DNA from: Ditylenchus dipsaci
Taxonomy: Eukaryota; Nematoda; Chromadorea; Rhabditida; Anguinidae
Direction: 5' to 3'
NCBI GenBank assembly: GCA_004194705.1
Contig: SADC01001177.1
Location: forward strand, 744,001 to 808,000
Length of the DNA stretch: 64,000 nucleotides
The notes below the pieces were generated by a model, which worked only from the letters and a program-made list of their open reading frames with translations, made no database searches and had not been told where the DNA came from. Positions 12,201-21,986 of this stretch are shown in pieces. Positions within the stretch are counted from its first letter, which is position 1, and each line of letters starts with the position of its first letter. The position numbers and the translations under genes were made by a program.

Positions 12201-15200
12201 TATGTCTCCTGACTAAATGAGCCCGTTTGCGGGCCAACAGACGAGCTGTCTCTGAAGCCGTTTTGGACACAGCTGCATTATTAGAATCATGCTGAAGGTC
12301 GGCAAGGCCTCGCCGTAGATTGGAGGTGAATAGCATTCAGATAACTGAGATAATAATGTAATTCAGTGAGCGATAAGTGCACACAAGACGCAAAATATTG
12401 CAAAACTGCGCGATACCGACTCTACATCGCCCGGCATCCACAATGTTTTCTGTTTTTTTTATTTAAAAGCTCATATAGACTGATGGGTTTCACTTTATTG
12501 TTTTCCGTAGATACTGCCTGACCAGCAGTGTTGTAAATTTTAGAATAACGGCATCGGCCGCTCACGGCACCGTGCCGATGCCACAATGGTACCACTTACA
12601 AGAATGCTGATCAGGGCGTATTTTTCGAAATCCACCACGATCTTGGTAGGCCTATAAAATACCATTATAAATAATAGCTAGAACTTCAACCATTTTCAAA
12701 TTTTTTTCTCCTGAAAATTGTCCCCCCTCAGCCTATGAATCTTTCGACCATTTATTTTATTCCGAAGATCCTTGGCCTTTTCAGTCTTTTGCTTGGCAGA
12801 CTTCGTGAGCTTTCCAGGCATTTTCTACAATGAAGTGGTTCTCGATAAACTGACATCTTTTTCAAGTTCGTTCCCGCCTAGGGTCCGACACCTTTTTACA
12901 TCAATTTTTGAAAACTTTTGTCAAAAGTGATCTGTCAGATTGGTCACAAATATCGCAAGGATGCCGATTTCACCGTTAGTTTTCCAAAAAATTCTAATTT
13001 TGCCACAAATACTCGCAAAACTCGATGAATGAGTTCTCGTCTCCAAAAATTACACGGTTTGTCCTTTTTTAGACCCGAACGGTAAAACCTAATCTAGGCA
13101 AAAAGTAATGAAAAATTCAGTAAAATTCCATTGCAAATATACCAGCAAAACCAACATGTAAACATACTTCTTCTCTAAACACCAAAAAACAAATGTTGAA
13201 GCCAAATAGAAAACAAGAACAGGAAGGAGGGCTTCTTCCGCTCGTCTTTTCTCCAAAAAGAGGGTCTAGATGGACCAATTTGGTAATAATACCCAGAAAA
13301 AACTTGTCTTTCAACAAGTCCCTAAGCTGTGTATCGCCCTAATTGGCTGGTGGTTAGCGCCGTAAATAACCCAAAATATTTTCTGGAAGTAAATTTGAAG
13401 CGAGGAAATGGTCGGGAGCACAAATACTCAGCTAAGTACATTTTTGGAAATTTATATTTTCAAACACATATGGTTTTTGTTGATTGTTGAAAATCACATG
13501 CAACGGAGCAAAATTCAGCCGATTCACAGCAAAAAAATTTTTTCGCTAAATGAAAGAATGATCGTTCGAAAGTGAAAAAATCATCGAGGAATAATCCCTA
13601 AGTAACGAATTTGGGCGATACTCGGTTTACCGCCCCCCCCCTTACCAAAAACACCTACTCGGTTTTCGGTTTCTTGAAACATTCTTCTGGTATTTGACTT
13701 TGCTGAATTTCTGAAGGGTTTCTTTTACGGATCGAATAATTTGAATGTTAGTTAAGCCTCATTATTAGGTTGTGAAAGATTGCATCCAGCAATACAAATA
13801 TTGCTGGATAAAATGAAAGTGCGTCTAGATCTGCTTCCAGCTAAATATATAAGCTTTCTTTAACCGCGATAAAACCGATCCTCAAAAATTAATTCTGTTC
13901 TGAAACCTATCAATTTGATGAAGAAAATGTATATTTAAAAAAGCATTATAGTACAAACCGATTTCAAATGTGGTCACCAACAAAAACACTCAGGGCACGG
14001 GGTTTCGGAATTTAGAAAATTGAGTTTTGTCACCGATTCTAACTTTGTCAGAAGTCAGCTAAATTTTTTATTTTTGGTGACACCCGATAAATCAAACGAA
14101 ATCTGAGGATCTCCAATCTCCAATCCTAGGTTTTTAGAATTTTCGGCGCTACCGGAGTATACCCCCCCCCCCCAAATGAAATTTTTTTTAAAGTGTTTCC
14201 AAACACCCTATATCGACCTAAAATTGCCTCAGAAGCTCGAAAAAGGCATTATTTTTGTGTTCTAGTCAACAAAAAATTGAGTTTTGGGACCACCCAAATA
14301 TACCTATTTTGACCATTTTTGAAGGGACTTAGGGCCATATTAGGGTGGGAAAGGACCGAAAAAGGGCCAATTTAGTGTGAAAAGGAAGATGTTGAACATA
14401 GTTTTGTTGACTGGGGCCTACCGCATAAATAAACTCTGGTATGCATACATTTTTCATGCATCCAGAGTCACTTTCGAGTGATTTGCGTCTAAGGTATGTG
14501 GGTGTGCGCATCTCAACCCCAAGCAACCAAGCCCCCTGCGCCCCCGAAGGGGCGCAGGGGCTTGGTTGGTTAGAGATGCGCGCACTCACTTACCTTAGAC
14601 ATAATTCCGAGAAGACTCTTGAACAAAAATGCATTTAGAGACTATTTTTGCCCAGCTCCAGTGACCAAAACATGCCAAAACAGGCAAATGGTCGAGATTT
14701 CAAAATGTCCAAAACTCAATTTTTTATTAACCAGAACTCAAAAATAATGTCTTTTTTGAACTCCCGAGGCAATTTTGGGTCGATATAGGGTGTTTAAAAA
14801 CACTTTTAAAAAAATTTCATTTGGGGGGGGGGGGTTATACTCCGGTAGGGTCGAATTTTCTTATTAGTATTTAATACAAGCCCCGCTTTACCTGCCTCAT
14901 TAAGATTATTAAAATAACCACTGCTGTTACTATCCTTGTTTTTAGGCTTAGGGTAAGCCAGTGGATATTAGCCTAAAAGATGTGTTGTGCACTTGTTCCG
15001 GGGTCTGGGACATGTAGTTTGGTACTTTTCAATATGAGTTGTTTTTAGAGTGGTATGTTATACTAGGATCAAAAATTAAAGGATGCCAAAAGAGATTATA
15101 TATAGGTCATTCGGATCGGATTGCTCAGTTTTATCTAAAACAAATGAAAACCGTAAAAAATTCTAACCGTTTTAAAAAAGACTTTTGCCGAACGCATTCT

Positions 15201-18200
15201 GTATTCTCCGGCCACAGGGAAGAAGGTTAAAAAAAGGTTTAGAAATTTTGTGCTGCAGTCGACCATCGATTTAACTGCACTCCTAGGGACCGGGTCCGGG
15301 GTGCCATTAAATCGAGGGTTCACTTTGACTAAATCTTAGTCAATGCTGACCAAATCGTTCTATTTTTGGGTGCCGTTAAATCGAGCGTTGACTGTATTAT
15401 ATATTATATATTATATATACTGCCCTATCCAATAAAAGGGGTTTTTTCCCTTGATCTCTCTATTATTTTTACTATTGTAGACTTAGCCATAAACTTAGTG
15501 AAAAATTGGTTCAGCCTGTAGTTCTCCAACCCTTGACTTAGCCTAAGCCTAGAATATCACATAAGAAGAACAGGGATAACTAAGGCCTGACCCCTTTACT
15601 GGATGCAGACATTCAAATAGTGCTAAGCCTGCAAGATTGCCCTTTTGGTCTCAAAAATTTGTGTAAAACAGGACTTACCGCAGCTGAATGGACTGGAGCA
15701 GGTATAGGTGACACATAGGACTCTGGAAACAGGCCAATTTTTCCTTTTGCATTCTGACCTTCCATCCAACCGCCTTCAATGTTCTGAAATTGAGTATGAA
15801 TAATACGAAAATTGTGTAGAAATAGAAAATGAAACTATTTTAACTATTTTTCGAGTTTCCCGAAAGTCATGTTTTTAATGAATACCTATCATTTTTGAAT
15901 CATTTTTTAGTGTACTTCTCCACCCCAAGCCTGCAAGCCCATACGTACTTAAATGATCCCACGATCCCGATTCATCGAATATTGGACACTAGTGAAATAT
16001 ACCCCTGCCAGAAAAGCTAGTGTAATATACCCTCCCCAATAATTTTTGGAGGGTAGCTGAAACCACATTTGGAAAAAAAAAGTTGTGAAAAAGTGCTTTT
16101 TAGTGAAGGCCAGTCCGTGAGCCACAACCTAAGCCTACGGGCTTAGGCCTTATCCAAATACTAAGTTATTGGGTATGGTGTATTGCAGTAGCGTTTTTAG
16201 GAGAAGTAATCTATTTCTTCTAATTAAACGTTATGCCGGTTTATCTTTCAACCCCTCCAAAATCGGAAAAATTTAGCTTTTGGGTGAAAATACAAAATCG
16301 GCACACTCAAACTTAATCTCCACCGGTAAATTGAACTTGACCTCCGCCAGTCATTCAAGTTGGGGGACCAAGGAAATTTTTTTCACATTTTTTAATACCA
16401 ATGATTTTTTGTACAAAAGTGTAAAGTAAATTGTTTTTAAGTCTTTTCAATCATTTTTATGCAAAATAGTTATTGGTGTTTGAAAATGTGATAAAAATTG
16501 CCTTGGTCACCCAAGCTGAATAACTGGTTGGGGTCAAGTTGAATCGACTGATGGGGTTTGTGTTCAGCAACAGCAAATCCTCCATAATCAACTCAGGAAT
16601 AGGGTTTCCGAAAAACTCATACCCCTCGATTTTAATACTCTTTGGAGGGCGAGGTGCACTTGGTATGCTGTCAAAATGGCCGCACTCTAGCCGGGTACGA
16701 ACTTGAGGGGTATAGAGGAGGGGTCTTCATATAAACGCCACAGGGGTTTCAATTTAGCCCCAAAATCTAAAAAATAAGAATTTGTAGAGCTCGCTGGAGC
16801 TTCTCAGTCAGGGTTGGCGGATTAATAGAAACCGCTATTTGATTAGAGGGAATGCGGTAAATTAAATTAGCACCAGATGTTGCTCGAGAAATTCCACACT
16901 TAGTTCAGCGCATTTCATCCGGAGTCAGGATAATGCGCTTTACAACCGAGCGTGAATCAGATTTTACGGTTACTCATTTCAATATGGTTCAAAATACAGA
17001 CTCCCGCCTGCTAAAGTTAAATTTTTTTTAAATAGAAGCTTGTTATTTGCGTTAGGCCCTCAGCATTTAAAATTATGTTCAGAAATTAATGTTCAAAGAC
17101 TCTTCATAAAAAAGATACAGTCAACCCTCGATTTAACGTCACCCCCTCAAGTTCGTTCCCACCTAGGGTCCGACACTTTTTTAACCTAATTTTTGAAATC
17201 TTTTGCCAGTTGTCTTCGGTCAGTCTAATCGCAAATATCGCAAGGATTTTAATTTTGCCGATCGTTTTTGTGAATAAAAACAATTTTGCCGAAAAGACAC
17301 GCGGGTACTCGATTCAACGTCACCCCTTTCTCAAATAGGGTGACGTTAAATCGAGGGTTGACTGTATCACTTTCTTTGTTTCTTCAACTATGTATGCAGC
17401 TCTACGTCTTTTTATAATTAAAAAGTATCATCAATAGGTGGTTGGTATTTGAATCGTTACAATTACATCTTGAAACCCATGGACAATTAAGCTCAAGAAG
17501 ATACTTGTATCCCGGACGACTTCATTGCTTGATTGGAAAGGAATGGACACAACCAGTCATGCATAAATCTCCGGCTCTTGCTCCGCTCTGGCTCCGAGCA
17601 GGAGCAAGAGCCAGAGCAAATTTTTGAAACTTAAGAGCCCGAAGCAAGAGCAAGAGCGAAAAATCTCAAAAATACATCACTGGTCACAACTCCTGTTTTC
17701 TGGTGTCCTATCCAGACGGTGTCTTTGACGACGATTTGTCGGAATAGGACGACAAAGTGACACAATTGATAGTTTTCGGTTCACGAAATGGTCAAAAATC
17801 AAGGATTATTGGTGACTAACCATAAAAATAAATCAGCTGTTGAGTCGAGTAATTAGTGAGTCGAATGACCATTGTCTAAAGAAAACTGGCTGATCAGTGA
17901 AAAAGAGTAATTGCATACTCCATCGATTTCCAAAGTTTATAGAAATTTGAGTCATGCCATGGTTGAGAAATGTGCTGGCAAGATGTCTGATCAAAATGCT
18001 TCAGCTGAGGATGACCACTGTTCCTTTGCGTTACGTAGCTTGTTTAAAGGGGCATGTTCGTGCGTGATGAAACACAATTTTTAAAATAGGAAAGGCGCGA
18101 ACCAGGCGTGCCAGAAATTTGAAAAAAAATTTAATTTTGTATATGAATTTTAAATTTCGTCAAACCCAGCAATTTTGTGTGCAGCGAAAGGCATAAGTAC

Positions 18201-21200
18201 CCAACTTAGACACCATCAATCAGCCGGGTTGGGTCTCGAGTTGAAATTGAGCTGGACCTCTTCGGAGTGTCTCGTGCTCTGAGTTTTGAATTCGCCGAGC
18301 CTTGGTTCGGTTGTTTGCTCAGCTAACTGCTTCCGGTTGGTTATCCCTCGATTTCGGTTTTCTGTCGAATTTTAGATTTGCCTTTGGTTCGGCCTTCTAT
18401 CTGTGCGTGGCTGCACACTCTGTATAGCGAACAGGGCGGAACAAGTAATAATCCAATTGTTCATACCATTTCTTCTCGAATTTTCTCGTTTTTTTTGTAG
18501 ATCTGTCAGGTAAACAAGATTTTCGATTTCGGTTACCTGAACCGAAATCGAGGGATAACCAACAGGAAGCAGTTACGTTACATGAACCAACAACCGAACC
18601 AAAGGCTCAGCGAATCCAAAACTCAGATCTCGAGACACTCCGAAGAGGTACAGATCAGTTTCAACCTCGGGACCCGACCCGGCTGAATGATAGGGGTCAA
18701 GTTGAGTACTAATGCCTTTCGCTGCACACGCAATCGCTGGGTTTGACGAAATTTAAAATTCATATACAAAATTTAAATCTTTTTCAAATCTCTGGCACGC
18801 CTGGTTCGCGCCTTTTCTTTTTTGAAAATTGTGTTTTATCGCGCACGAACATTTCCCTTTAACGAAGACACAGCTGATAAATACTTTCATAGCTCATTTC
18901 TTGATGGGTCGCATACATACTTGCACGGCCGCCGGCGGAGCGCCGGCGGCCGCCTTCCGCCGGCGGCCCGCCGGGCAAAATTGGCGATTTTGGAGCGCCG
19001 GCGGCGGCGGCGAAATTTTCGAAATGCCGGCGGCGGCGGAGGCGGCGGCGCTCATTTTTATAGACAGAATTCGTTTATAAATTGATGAAAAAATTCTGTA
19101 AAAAGCTTGATTTTTATTACTAGTAACGACTAATCAAACATGTGTAAAAATGAGGTAAAGTAAAACGTTAATGTCATACAATGAAGGATTGATAGAGATT
19201 TGAAGTAACAGAATAATAGCTAGAGTTATTTTCATAATAAATAAAAATTAAAAAAAATAGCAATACTAATTCAAAAAAAAATTACAAATATGGCTAATTT
19301 CTCTCCGGCGGGCCGCCTCCCGCCGGCGGCCCGCCGGGCAAAATTAGCGATTTTGGAGCGCCGGCGGCCGGCGCTCCGCCGGCGGCGGCGGCGAAATTTT
19401 CAAAATGCCGGTGGAGGCGGCGGCGCTTTTTATTTTTTGGGAAACGTGCAAGTATGGTCGCATAATAATATTTTAAAGGATTTACGAAATCGTGAGCTTT
19501 TGATGGTGTCCAACTCGGATAAGATATTATACAGACATTGATTAACTAACTGAATGTGGCAACTTGTCTTCATGCATACGGAGATTATTCGAAATGATTG
19601 TCAACTATATGAGAGTAACAGGCCAAGGCTTCTGCAGGATAATTTCACAACTACAAATACTTTTGCATGAAAATATCTTACTAGGTTTGGCTCTTCGGAA
19701 TCATGAAACCAGCGATGTTTGTGTGCACATGTAAAAGATCAAATTTTTTGTGTTGCGGTTATATTTCCGTGTACAAATATACACAAAGATTTCGAGTTTT
19801 TGTTTTTGAACACTTATGAAAATTTAAATTTTCTATTTTCATTTATGTACAGAAATAAAAATAAAAATATCTCTGTTTTCTTTTATGTACACAAATTTTG
19901 GGTTGGCTTTTTTCACTTAGCTGCAGGCACCTTCGGGGGCTTAATGACTTGATTTCTTGAAAAAAATTTTTTTGACTAGAATTCGACTTTTTGCCTTGGT
20001 CTCCCAAGGCAATCCAACCTGAAAGGGTACCTGGATACCACAAAATGATGGAATTTGAACATAGCTGTAATCATGGTGTTTATTTATCAATTAGAAGCTG
20101 CAGGCACCTTCAGGGGCTTAATGACTTGGTTGGTTAGAGATGCGCGCACTCACTTACCTTAGCCATAATTCCGAGCAAGACTTGATTGAAAATGCATAAA
20201 GAGACTCTTTTTGCCCAGCTCCAGTGACCAAAACGGGTAGAATACCTTGATACAAGGTAATTTTCCTTGGTCCCCCAAGGCAAAAAGTCAATAAATTTTT
20301 TTTCTAAGATGCCATTTTTTGTGTGGAAAAATATTAGAAAATAACTTTTTTATCGTTTTAAGCATATAAAAATTACTTAGGAGTCGTTTAAACACTATTT
20401 TTAAATAAGTGAAAAACCCGCCCCCTAACCCAATAAGTGCCGATATTTTTATTTTCATTTGTGTACAGAAATGAAAATTTTAATTTTCGACGCTAGTAGC
20501 GAATACCCCCTAACGATTTTCACCTTTTTTGCTTAAGTAAAAAGTATCCAAATTTATATCCCAGACCCCGAAAAATATGCGTAAACTATTTATTAGTCAC
20601 AACTTCCGTACGCTGGCCTACCTCTAAGCCTAAGGGCTAAGCCTATACTTGCTGTTTGCAAGGGTAGTTACAGCGATTTTATAAGGTCGGATTCTTGGGG
20701 GGGGGTGTTCGCTACTAGCGCCGAAAATTTAAATTTTTATGAATGCTCCAAAACGAAAACACAATATTTTTTGCTTCGTTATGTTAACAAAAATAAAAAT
20801 TTTTCGAACACAAAAATTTGTAAAGAAAACAACACTGCATGGAAACCGTGTAACTATTCCAACCATCTAGGCAGCATTACGATTTGATCTCGAAATTTTT
20901 CACTGATAATTATGCCAGCACGATTCTTGGGATGACCGACGCATTCCTATAGCCCGTAACTTGGATTCCAGGATAGTATTCTTGTTTTTTTTTGAAATGT
21001 GTTGAATTGGGGCTCCAGGTTCATCCGCACCGGGCTCTTTGCCCGCCGGTCATCAGGCTGTGGCGTCCTACCCCAAACTAGACAATTCCGATCTTAAGGA
21101 TGAGGATGAGGAAGTGGCACTTGGTTCAGTTCTAGGTTTGCAAAATGGTTGAAAATGTAGCTGTCCGCCAAATGATTTTTTATTATCATCTGTTATATTC

Positions 21201-21986
21201 TTTTTCCGTTGAATAACTACACCAGCCAAAATGCCGAAGACTCGATAGACTAACACAACGCTGTCTGCGATTGAAAGTGCTACCTCCTGCGCTTCGATAG
21301 TTTCTTCGGTAAATCGGCGTTTAGGTGATTTAATACGTTCACTTGTTGATAGGTTACAAATTTTTTAAATCTTTTATTTGACTTTTTTGTTTATAATAAA
21401 TACCGAAAATCTCGAAAGGCGATGCTACATGGAGCGTCACTGGTCAAAGTGGCAAAATTAAGTAATTTCAAGAAATGATTGGCAAAATCGGAATCCTTGC
21501 GACAGCTCGGACTAACTGACAATTGCATTTAAAAAAACTTTTGAAATAGAATTCAAAGGGTATCGGACCCTAGGCGGAAACAAACTTTTGAGGGCTCGTT
21601 GTGTGAGGATTCCACTGTTTTTTTTTAATTAATATTTTGTTGAAAAATCAGCATGTTAGCTGGAAAAAATCTTTTGAAATTTGAAGATTGTAAAAAAGTG
21701 GAAAAATGATTCATGTGTTGTAAAGACAGCTAAGCTATGATTCAGCCAAACTAAATAAAACACAAAATAAAAAGCCGTGTGATGATCTAGCATATTTTTC
21801 CACGGAGAATCAGAAATTGTTGTCTGCAGAAATTGTTGAAATTTATAACATTGCACAATTTAGCTAGAAAATGTGATTTCTACTCACCTTCCTGATGACC
21901 ATCAGTTGGTCGCCAACCTTGATGGTCAATTCACCACTGCCAGGCTGGGCACTGAAGTCGAAGTTGGCCTGCACGTACTCCTGCAT
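43..21986 (-). CDS. SNX9: SNX9-family sorting nexin (SH3-PX-BAR), 16 exons, one frame-breaking exon
   Basis: The SNX9/18/33 family binds phosphoinositides and dynamin/WASP partners and bends membrane in clathrin-mediated and fluid-phase endocytosis. I chained these exons by phase (minus strand, 5' to 3'): 21888-21986, 15679-15783, 11959-12291, 10464-10623, 10250-10416, 6244-6575, 4969-5087, 4833-4923, 4423-4666, 4139-4373, 3059-3121, 2951-2991, 2818-2895, 2602-2768, 2452-2544 and 43-255. An SH3 domain comes first (GGW and FPESYV motifs), then a Pro/Ser-rich and acidic linker. The PX domain (RRYKHFDWL, PIPPLPEKQV, KICRHPVLS) and a BAR region follow, co-linear with vertebrate SNX9. Every junction is in phase except inside 10250-10416, which is one base short. 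With that base the protein would be about 846 aa (735 without exon 3), against about 595 in human; the surplus lies in the linker. An AATAAA lies at 22-27 on the minus strand. Family identity is certain; exons 3 and 6 are less so. Confidence 0.9.
380..955 (+). repeat. tRNA-derived SINE split by a hAT-type MITE
   Basis: TGGCGCAGTGGTAA at about 391 looks like a tRNA A box and GAGTTCAACCC at about 922 like a B box. The two are separated by the foldback element at 434-894. Removing the element and one TSD copy gives a contiguous tRNA-like head. Related heads occur at 24069, 33186 (minus) and 43834. This is probably a SINE rather than a working tRNA gene. Confidence 0.5.
434..894. mobile_element. 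hAT-type foldback MITE with G/C tracts, TSD AAATAAGG
   Basis: The 461-bp element has ends GGCGCTACTCG and CGAGTAGCGTC and is flanked by the 8-bp duplication AAATAAGG (426-433 and 895-902). Each arm carries a C or G homopolymer run and then a nearly perfect inverted copy containing AAATCTTGATTTTTG/GCAATAATTTCGCC. It has no coding capacity. It shares termini with the elements at 14145, 22539 and 29003. Confidence 0.85.
1010..1160. repeat. Foldback of the CCGTATTCTC...TAATTAGAGG family
   Basis: The inverted ends ATTTCTTCTAATTAAAGCACC and GGTGCTTTAATTAGAGGAAAT enclose about 90 bp. Related copies are at 7251, 16195, 29861 and 44080. It lies in the last SNX9 intron. Confidence 0.45.
1469..1919. 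mobile_element. PIF/Harbinger-type foldback MITE made of GTCGTT repeats, TSD TAA
   Basis: The 451-bp element has ends TGGCTCATTTATAAACG and CGTTTATAAATGAGCCA and is flanked by TAA (1466-1468 and 1920-1922). Each arm consists largely of GTC/GTT triplets that alternate with their complement GAC/AAC, so the element can form several nested hairpins. A three-base TAA/TTA duplication is typical of PIF/Harbinger elements. Confidence 0.7.
2452..3121 (-). CDS. SNX9: SNX9 exons 11-15: BAR-domain helices
   Basis: Five small exons (3059-3121, 2951-2991, 2818-2895, 2602-2768, 2452-2544) are separated by introns of 55-67 nt, except for the one before 14 (49 nt) and the one before 15 (57 nt). All phases agree. 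The peptides follow the human BAR order: IEKQIDGYAKCVRSMDESTR, YKSNWQKMAAAFDSLGKSL, KDMEQLLDYLYIYKGLFTNIP and SALSKIRDNDRLQAEGKLA. BAR domains dimerise and sense or induce membrane curvature. Confidence 0.92.
4139..4666 (-). CDS. SNX9: SNX9 exons 9-10: PX domain and start of the BAR linker
   Basis: Exon 9 (4423-4666, 244 nt) encodes most of PX: SKPKKESKLKGLKSFIAYSL, the RRYKHFDWLHEQL lipid-binding strand, and PIPPLPEKQV in the Pro-rich loop. A 49-nt intron leads to exon 10 (4139-4373), with VNKICRHPVLSQS and KKGKRAAEKDE matching the end of SNX9 PX and the yoke region. PX domains of this family bind PI(4,5)P2, and the Arg and Tyr of the RRY motif are present. Confidence 0.95.
4833..5087 (-). 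CDS. SNX9: SNX9 exons 7-8: conserved segment before the PX domain
   Basis: Exon 7 (4969-5087) and exon 8 (4833-4923) are separated by a 45-nt intron that splits an Arg codon. The join gives SKMKTINRFSNFVKTGMESY, which aligns with MKIPLNKFPGFAKPGTEQY of human SNX9. This is the conserved stretch just before PX. A GTAAAC donor closes exon 8 in phase 0. Confidence 0.9.
5264..5428. repeat. Foldback element
   Basis: Inverted arms GGTTTGACAGCACTTTTT and AAAAAGTGCTATCAAACC with a second paired block (CATTTTCGGCG/CGCCGAAAATAAATG). It is 165 bp with no clear TSD, in the SNX9 intron between exons 6 and 7. Confidence 0.5.
6244..6575 (-). CDS. SNX9: Probable SNX9 exon 6 (Ser-rich linker)
   Basis: A 332-nt exon with phase 1 in and phase 0 out, after a T-rich tract ending CGCGAG. 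It fits exactly between the G|GTTTAT donor of exon 5 and exon 7. The 110 codons give a disordered, Ser-rich peptide with a basic block (NGRRKRSQSRTTSDSRTDLS), an acidic block (VEEEDNEDATTITDD) and a Gly/Ser run. I recognise no domain. Phase agreement on both sides and the correct strand favour SNX9, but a separate nested gene cannot be excluded. Confidence 0.6.
7251..7492. mobile_element. Foldback MITE of the CCGTATTCTC family, TSD TA
   Basis: The ends CTGTATATTCTCTATTAGAAGG and CCTTCTAATCGAGAATATACGG are flanked by TA. The same terminal design is seen at 29861-30111. It is non-coding and lies in the SNX9 intron between exons 5 and 6. Confidence 0.55.
8750..9545. repeat. GC-rich GCCGGCGC repeat block
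   Basis: This is a strikingly GC-rich tract in an AT-rich intron, made of imperfect GGCGCCGGCG units interspersed with AT-rich spacers. It includes short hairpins such as CCTGGCACCCGCGGC paired with GCGGCGCCAGG. It resembles the bodies of the hAT-type elements at 18916-19456 and 27785-27921, but I could not find its TSD. Long open frames here are by-products of the repeat. Confidence 0.5.
10250..10416 (-). CDS. SNX9: SNX9 exon 5: acidic linker with a one-base deficit
   Basis: The exon enters in phase 2 and reads PYVPPGSSAPASLPASHQA up to SYP. It then has only CCC-AAA where CCCC-AAA is needed. In the observed frame a stop follows within about 10 codons. Adding one base restores LDNPANTYNLDDDFDDDWSD and the downstream phases. 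The acidic run matches the DDDDWDEDWD stretch of human SNX9, so the second frame is genuine. The inverted relic at 21016-21137 keeps the longer C run and an open frame through the same place. The donor is taken as G|GTTTAT, because only this gives the phase needed by exon 6; GCG|GTTGGT would suit direct joining to exon 7. The lost base could be an assembly error or a real null allele. Confidence 0.8.
10464..10623 (-). CDS. SNX9: SNX9 exon 4: proline-rich linker with DPWDD motif
   Basis: This exon has phase 0 in and phase 1 out, between a TTTTCAG acceptor and a GTAAGT donor. It encodes a linker with MAPPPLPVNVQIPP and HDPWDDPRIPIA. DPW-type motifs in the SNX9 linker bind the AP-2 appendage, and human SNX9 has NDPWSAW at the equivalent place. 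A diverged inverted copy of its 3' end lies at 20917-20955. Confidence 0.85.
11959..12291 (-). CDS. SNX9: Probable SNX9 exon 3 (basic Ser/Arg-rich linker, symmetric 0-0 phase)
   Basis: This 111-codon open stretch lies between a CTTCAG acceptor and a GTAAGT donor, with phase 0 at both ends. It can therefore be included or skipped between exons 2 and 4 without changing frame. The peptide has no known domain. It begins HDSNNAAVSKTASETARLLA, is Arg/Ser-rich near its end, and includes RQVSFMDPNTDRV in the middle. The same frame extends upstream to an ATG, so a first exon of a separate nested gene is the alternative. Assignment to SNX9 rests on strand, phase and position in the low-complexity linker. 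The sequence itself is not recognisable. Confidence 0.5.
14145..14852. mobile_element. hAT-type foldback MITE with G/C tracts, TSD GAATTTTC
   Basis: The 708-bp element starts GGCGCTACCGGAG, ends CCGGTAGGGTC, and is flanked by GAATTTTC (14137-14144 and 14853-14860). The outer arms carry C and G runs. The centre holds a second palindrome (about 14395-14625) with TATGTGGGTGTGCGCATCTC. The same centre is found in 29003-29725, and parts of it at 20100, 37015, 38880 and 60910/62425. Confidence 0.85.
15256..15394. mobile_element. pogo-like MITE (CAGTCGACC...TCGAGCGTTGACTG)
   Basis: The inverted ends CAGTCGACCATCGATTTAAC and GTTAAATCGAGCGTTGACTG are the CAGTC...GACTG type of pogo/Tigger-like elements. 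The element is 139 bp with no coding capacity. The right flank begins TA. It lies just before SNX9 exon 2 on the minus strand. Confidence 0.55.
15679..15783 (-). CDS. SNX9: SNX9 exon 2: second half of the SH3 domain
   Basis: Thirty-five codons, phase 0 at both ends, between an ATTTCAG acceptor and a GTAAGT donor. It carries the SH3 signatures GGWMEG (ligand-binding Trp) and GLFPESYV, followed by a Pro-rich tail. It completes the domain begun about 6.1 kb upstream. Confidence 0.9.
16195..16860. repeat. Diverged foldback of the CCGTATTCTC family with inner copies
   Basis: The ends resemble ATCTATTTCTTCTAATTAAA and TTTGATTAGAGGGAATGCGG. Between them lies a second inverted pair, with CACATTTTTTAATACCAATG facing a copy around 16460-16500, and CCTTGGTC-type sequence. 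No gene is seen. It lies in the SNX9 intron between exons 1 and 2. Confidence 0.35.
17118..17364. mobile_element. pogo-like MITE, TSD TA
   Basis: A 247-bp element with near-perfect inverted ends CAGTCAACCCTCGATTTAAC and GTTAAATCGAGGGTTGACTG, flanked by TA. The interior is non-coding. It belongs to the family also seen at 25210, 30806, 47547, 50735 and 58258. Confidence 0.75.
18048..18858. mobile_element. piggyBac-type foldback MITE, TSD TTAA
   Basis: The 811-bp element begins AGGGGCATGTTCGTGCG and ends CGCACGAACATTTCCCT, with TTAA on both sides (18044-18047 and 18859-18862). The arms pair over several hundred bases, including CTCGATTTCGG and CTTCGGAGTGTCTCG blocks. No transposase frame is present. 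TTAA duplication is characteristic of piggyBac elements. Confidence 0.7.
18916..19456. mobile_element. hAT-type GC-rich MITE, TSD GTCGCATA
   Basis: The 541-bp element has ends CATACTTGCACG and CGTGCAAGTATG and is flanked by GTCGCATA (18908-18915 and 19457-19464). Its subterminal blocks are runs of GCCGGCGG units, so it is a GC island in AT-rich DNA. Open frames of about 85 codons inside are low-complexity Arg/Gly/Ala translations of the repeat and not genes. Confidence 0.85.
19700..20840. repeat. Nested palindromes (TTTTTATTTTC/GTACACAAAT arms, GCGCTAC core)
   Basis: This block has several layers. Outer AT-rich arms contain TTTATGTACACAAATTT-like sequence. A fragment of the TGCAGGCACCTTC...GGTTAGAGATGCGCGC palindrome lies at about 19920-20180. 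A foldback of the GACGCTAGTAGCG...CGCTACTAGCGCC type lies at about 20490-20713. No gene was found in this stretch of an SNX9 intron. Confidence 0.5.
20917..21140 (+). pseudogene. SNX9: Inverted relic of SNX9 exons 4-5
   Basis: On the plus strand, opposite to the gene, 20917-20955 reads HDSWDDRRIPIA like the end of exon 4 and is followed by GTAAC in the donor position. About 21016-21137 then reads PGSSAPGSLPAGHQA...SYPKLDNSD...DEDEEVALG like exon 5. The intron between them is recognisable but altered. The relic is partial, diverged and unlinked to other SNX9 exons on this strand, so it is a duplicated fragment. Unlike the gene, its frame runs uninterrupted through the CCCCAAA site. Confidence 0.85.
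21888..21986 (-). CDS. SNX9: SNX9 exon 1: first half of the SH3 domain
   Basis: Thirty-three codons start at ATG (complement of 21984-21986) and stop in phase 0 at a strong GTGAGT donor. The peptide carries the first SH3 strands, with ANFDFSA in the place of the usual ALYDF motif and GELTIKVGD in the RT loop. Human SNX9 starts the same way, which supports this ATG. No promoter element could be recognised upstream. Confidence 0.9.

Noticed and set aside
18822..19085. Arg/Gly/Ala-rich frames of about 85 codons
   Set aside because: They are the translation of GCCGGCGG repeats inside a hAT-type MITE.
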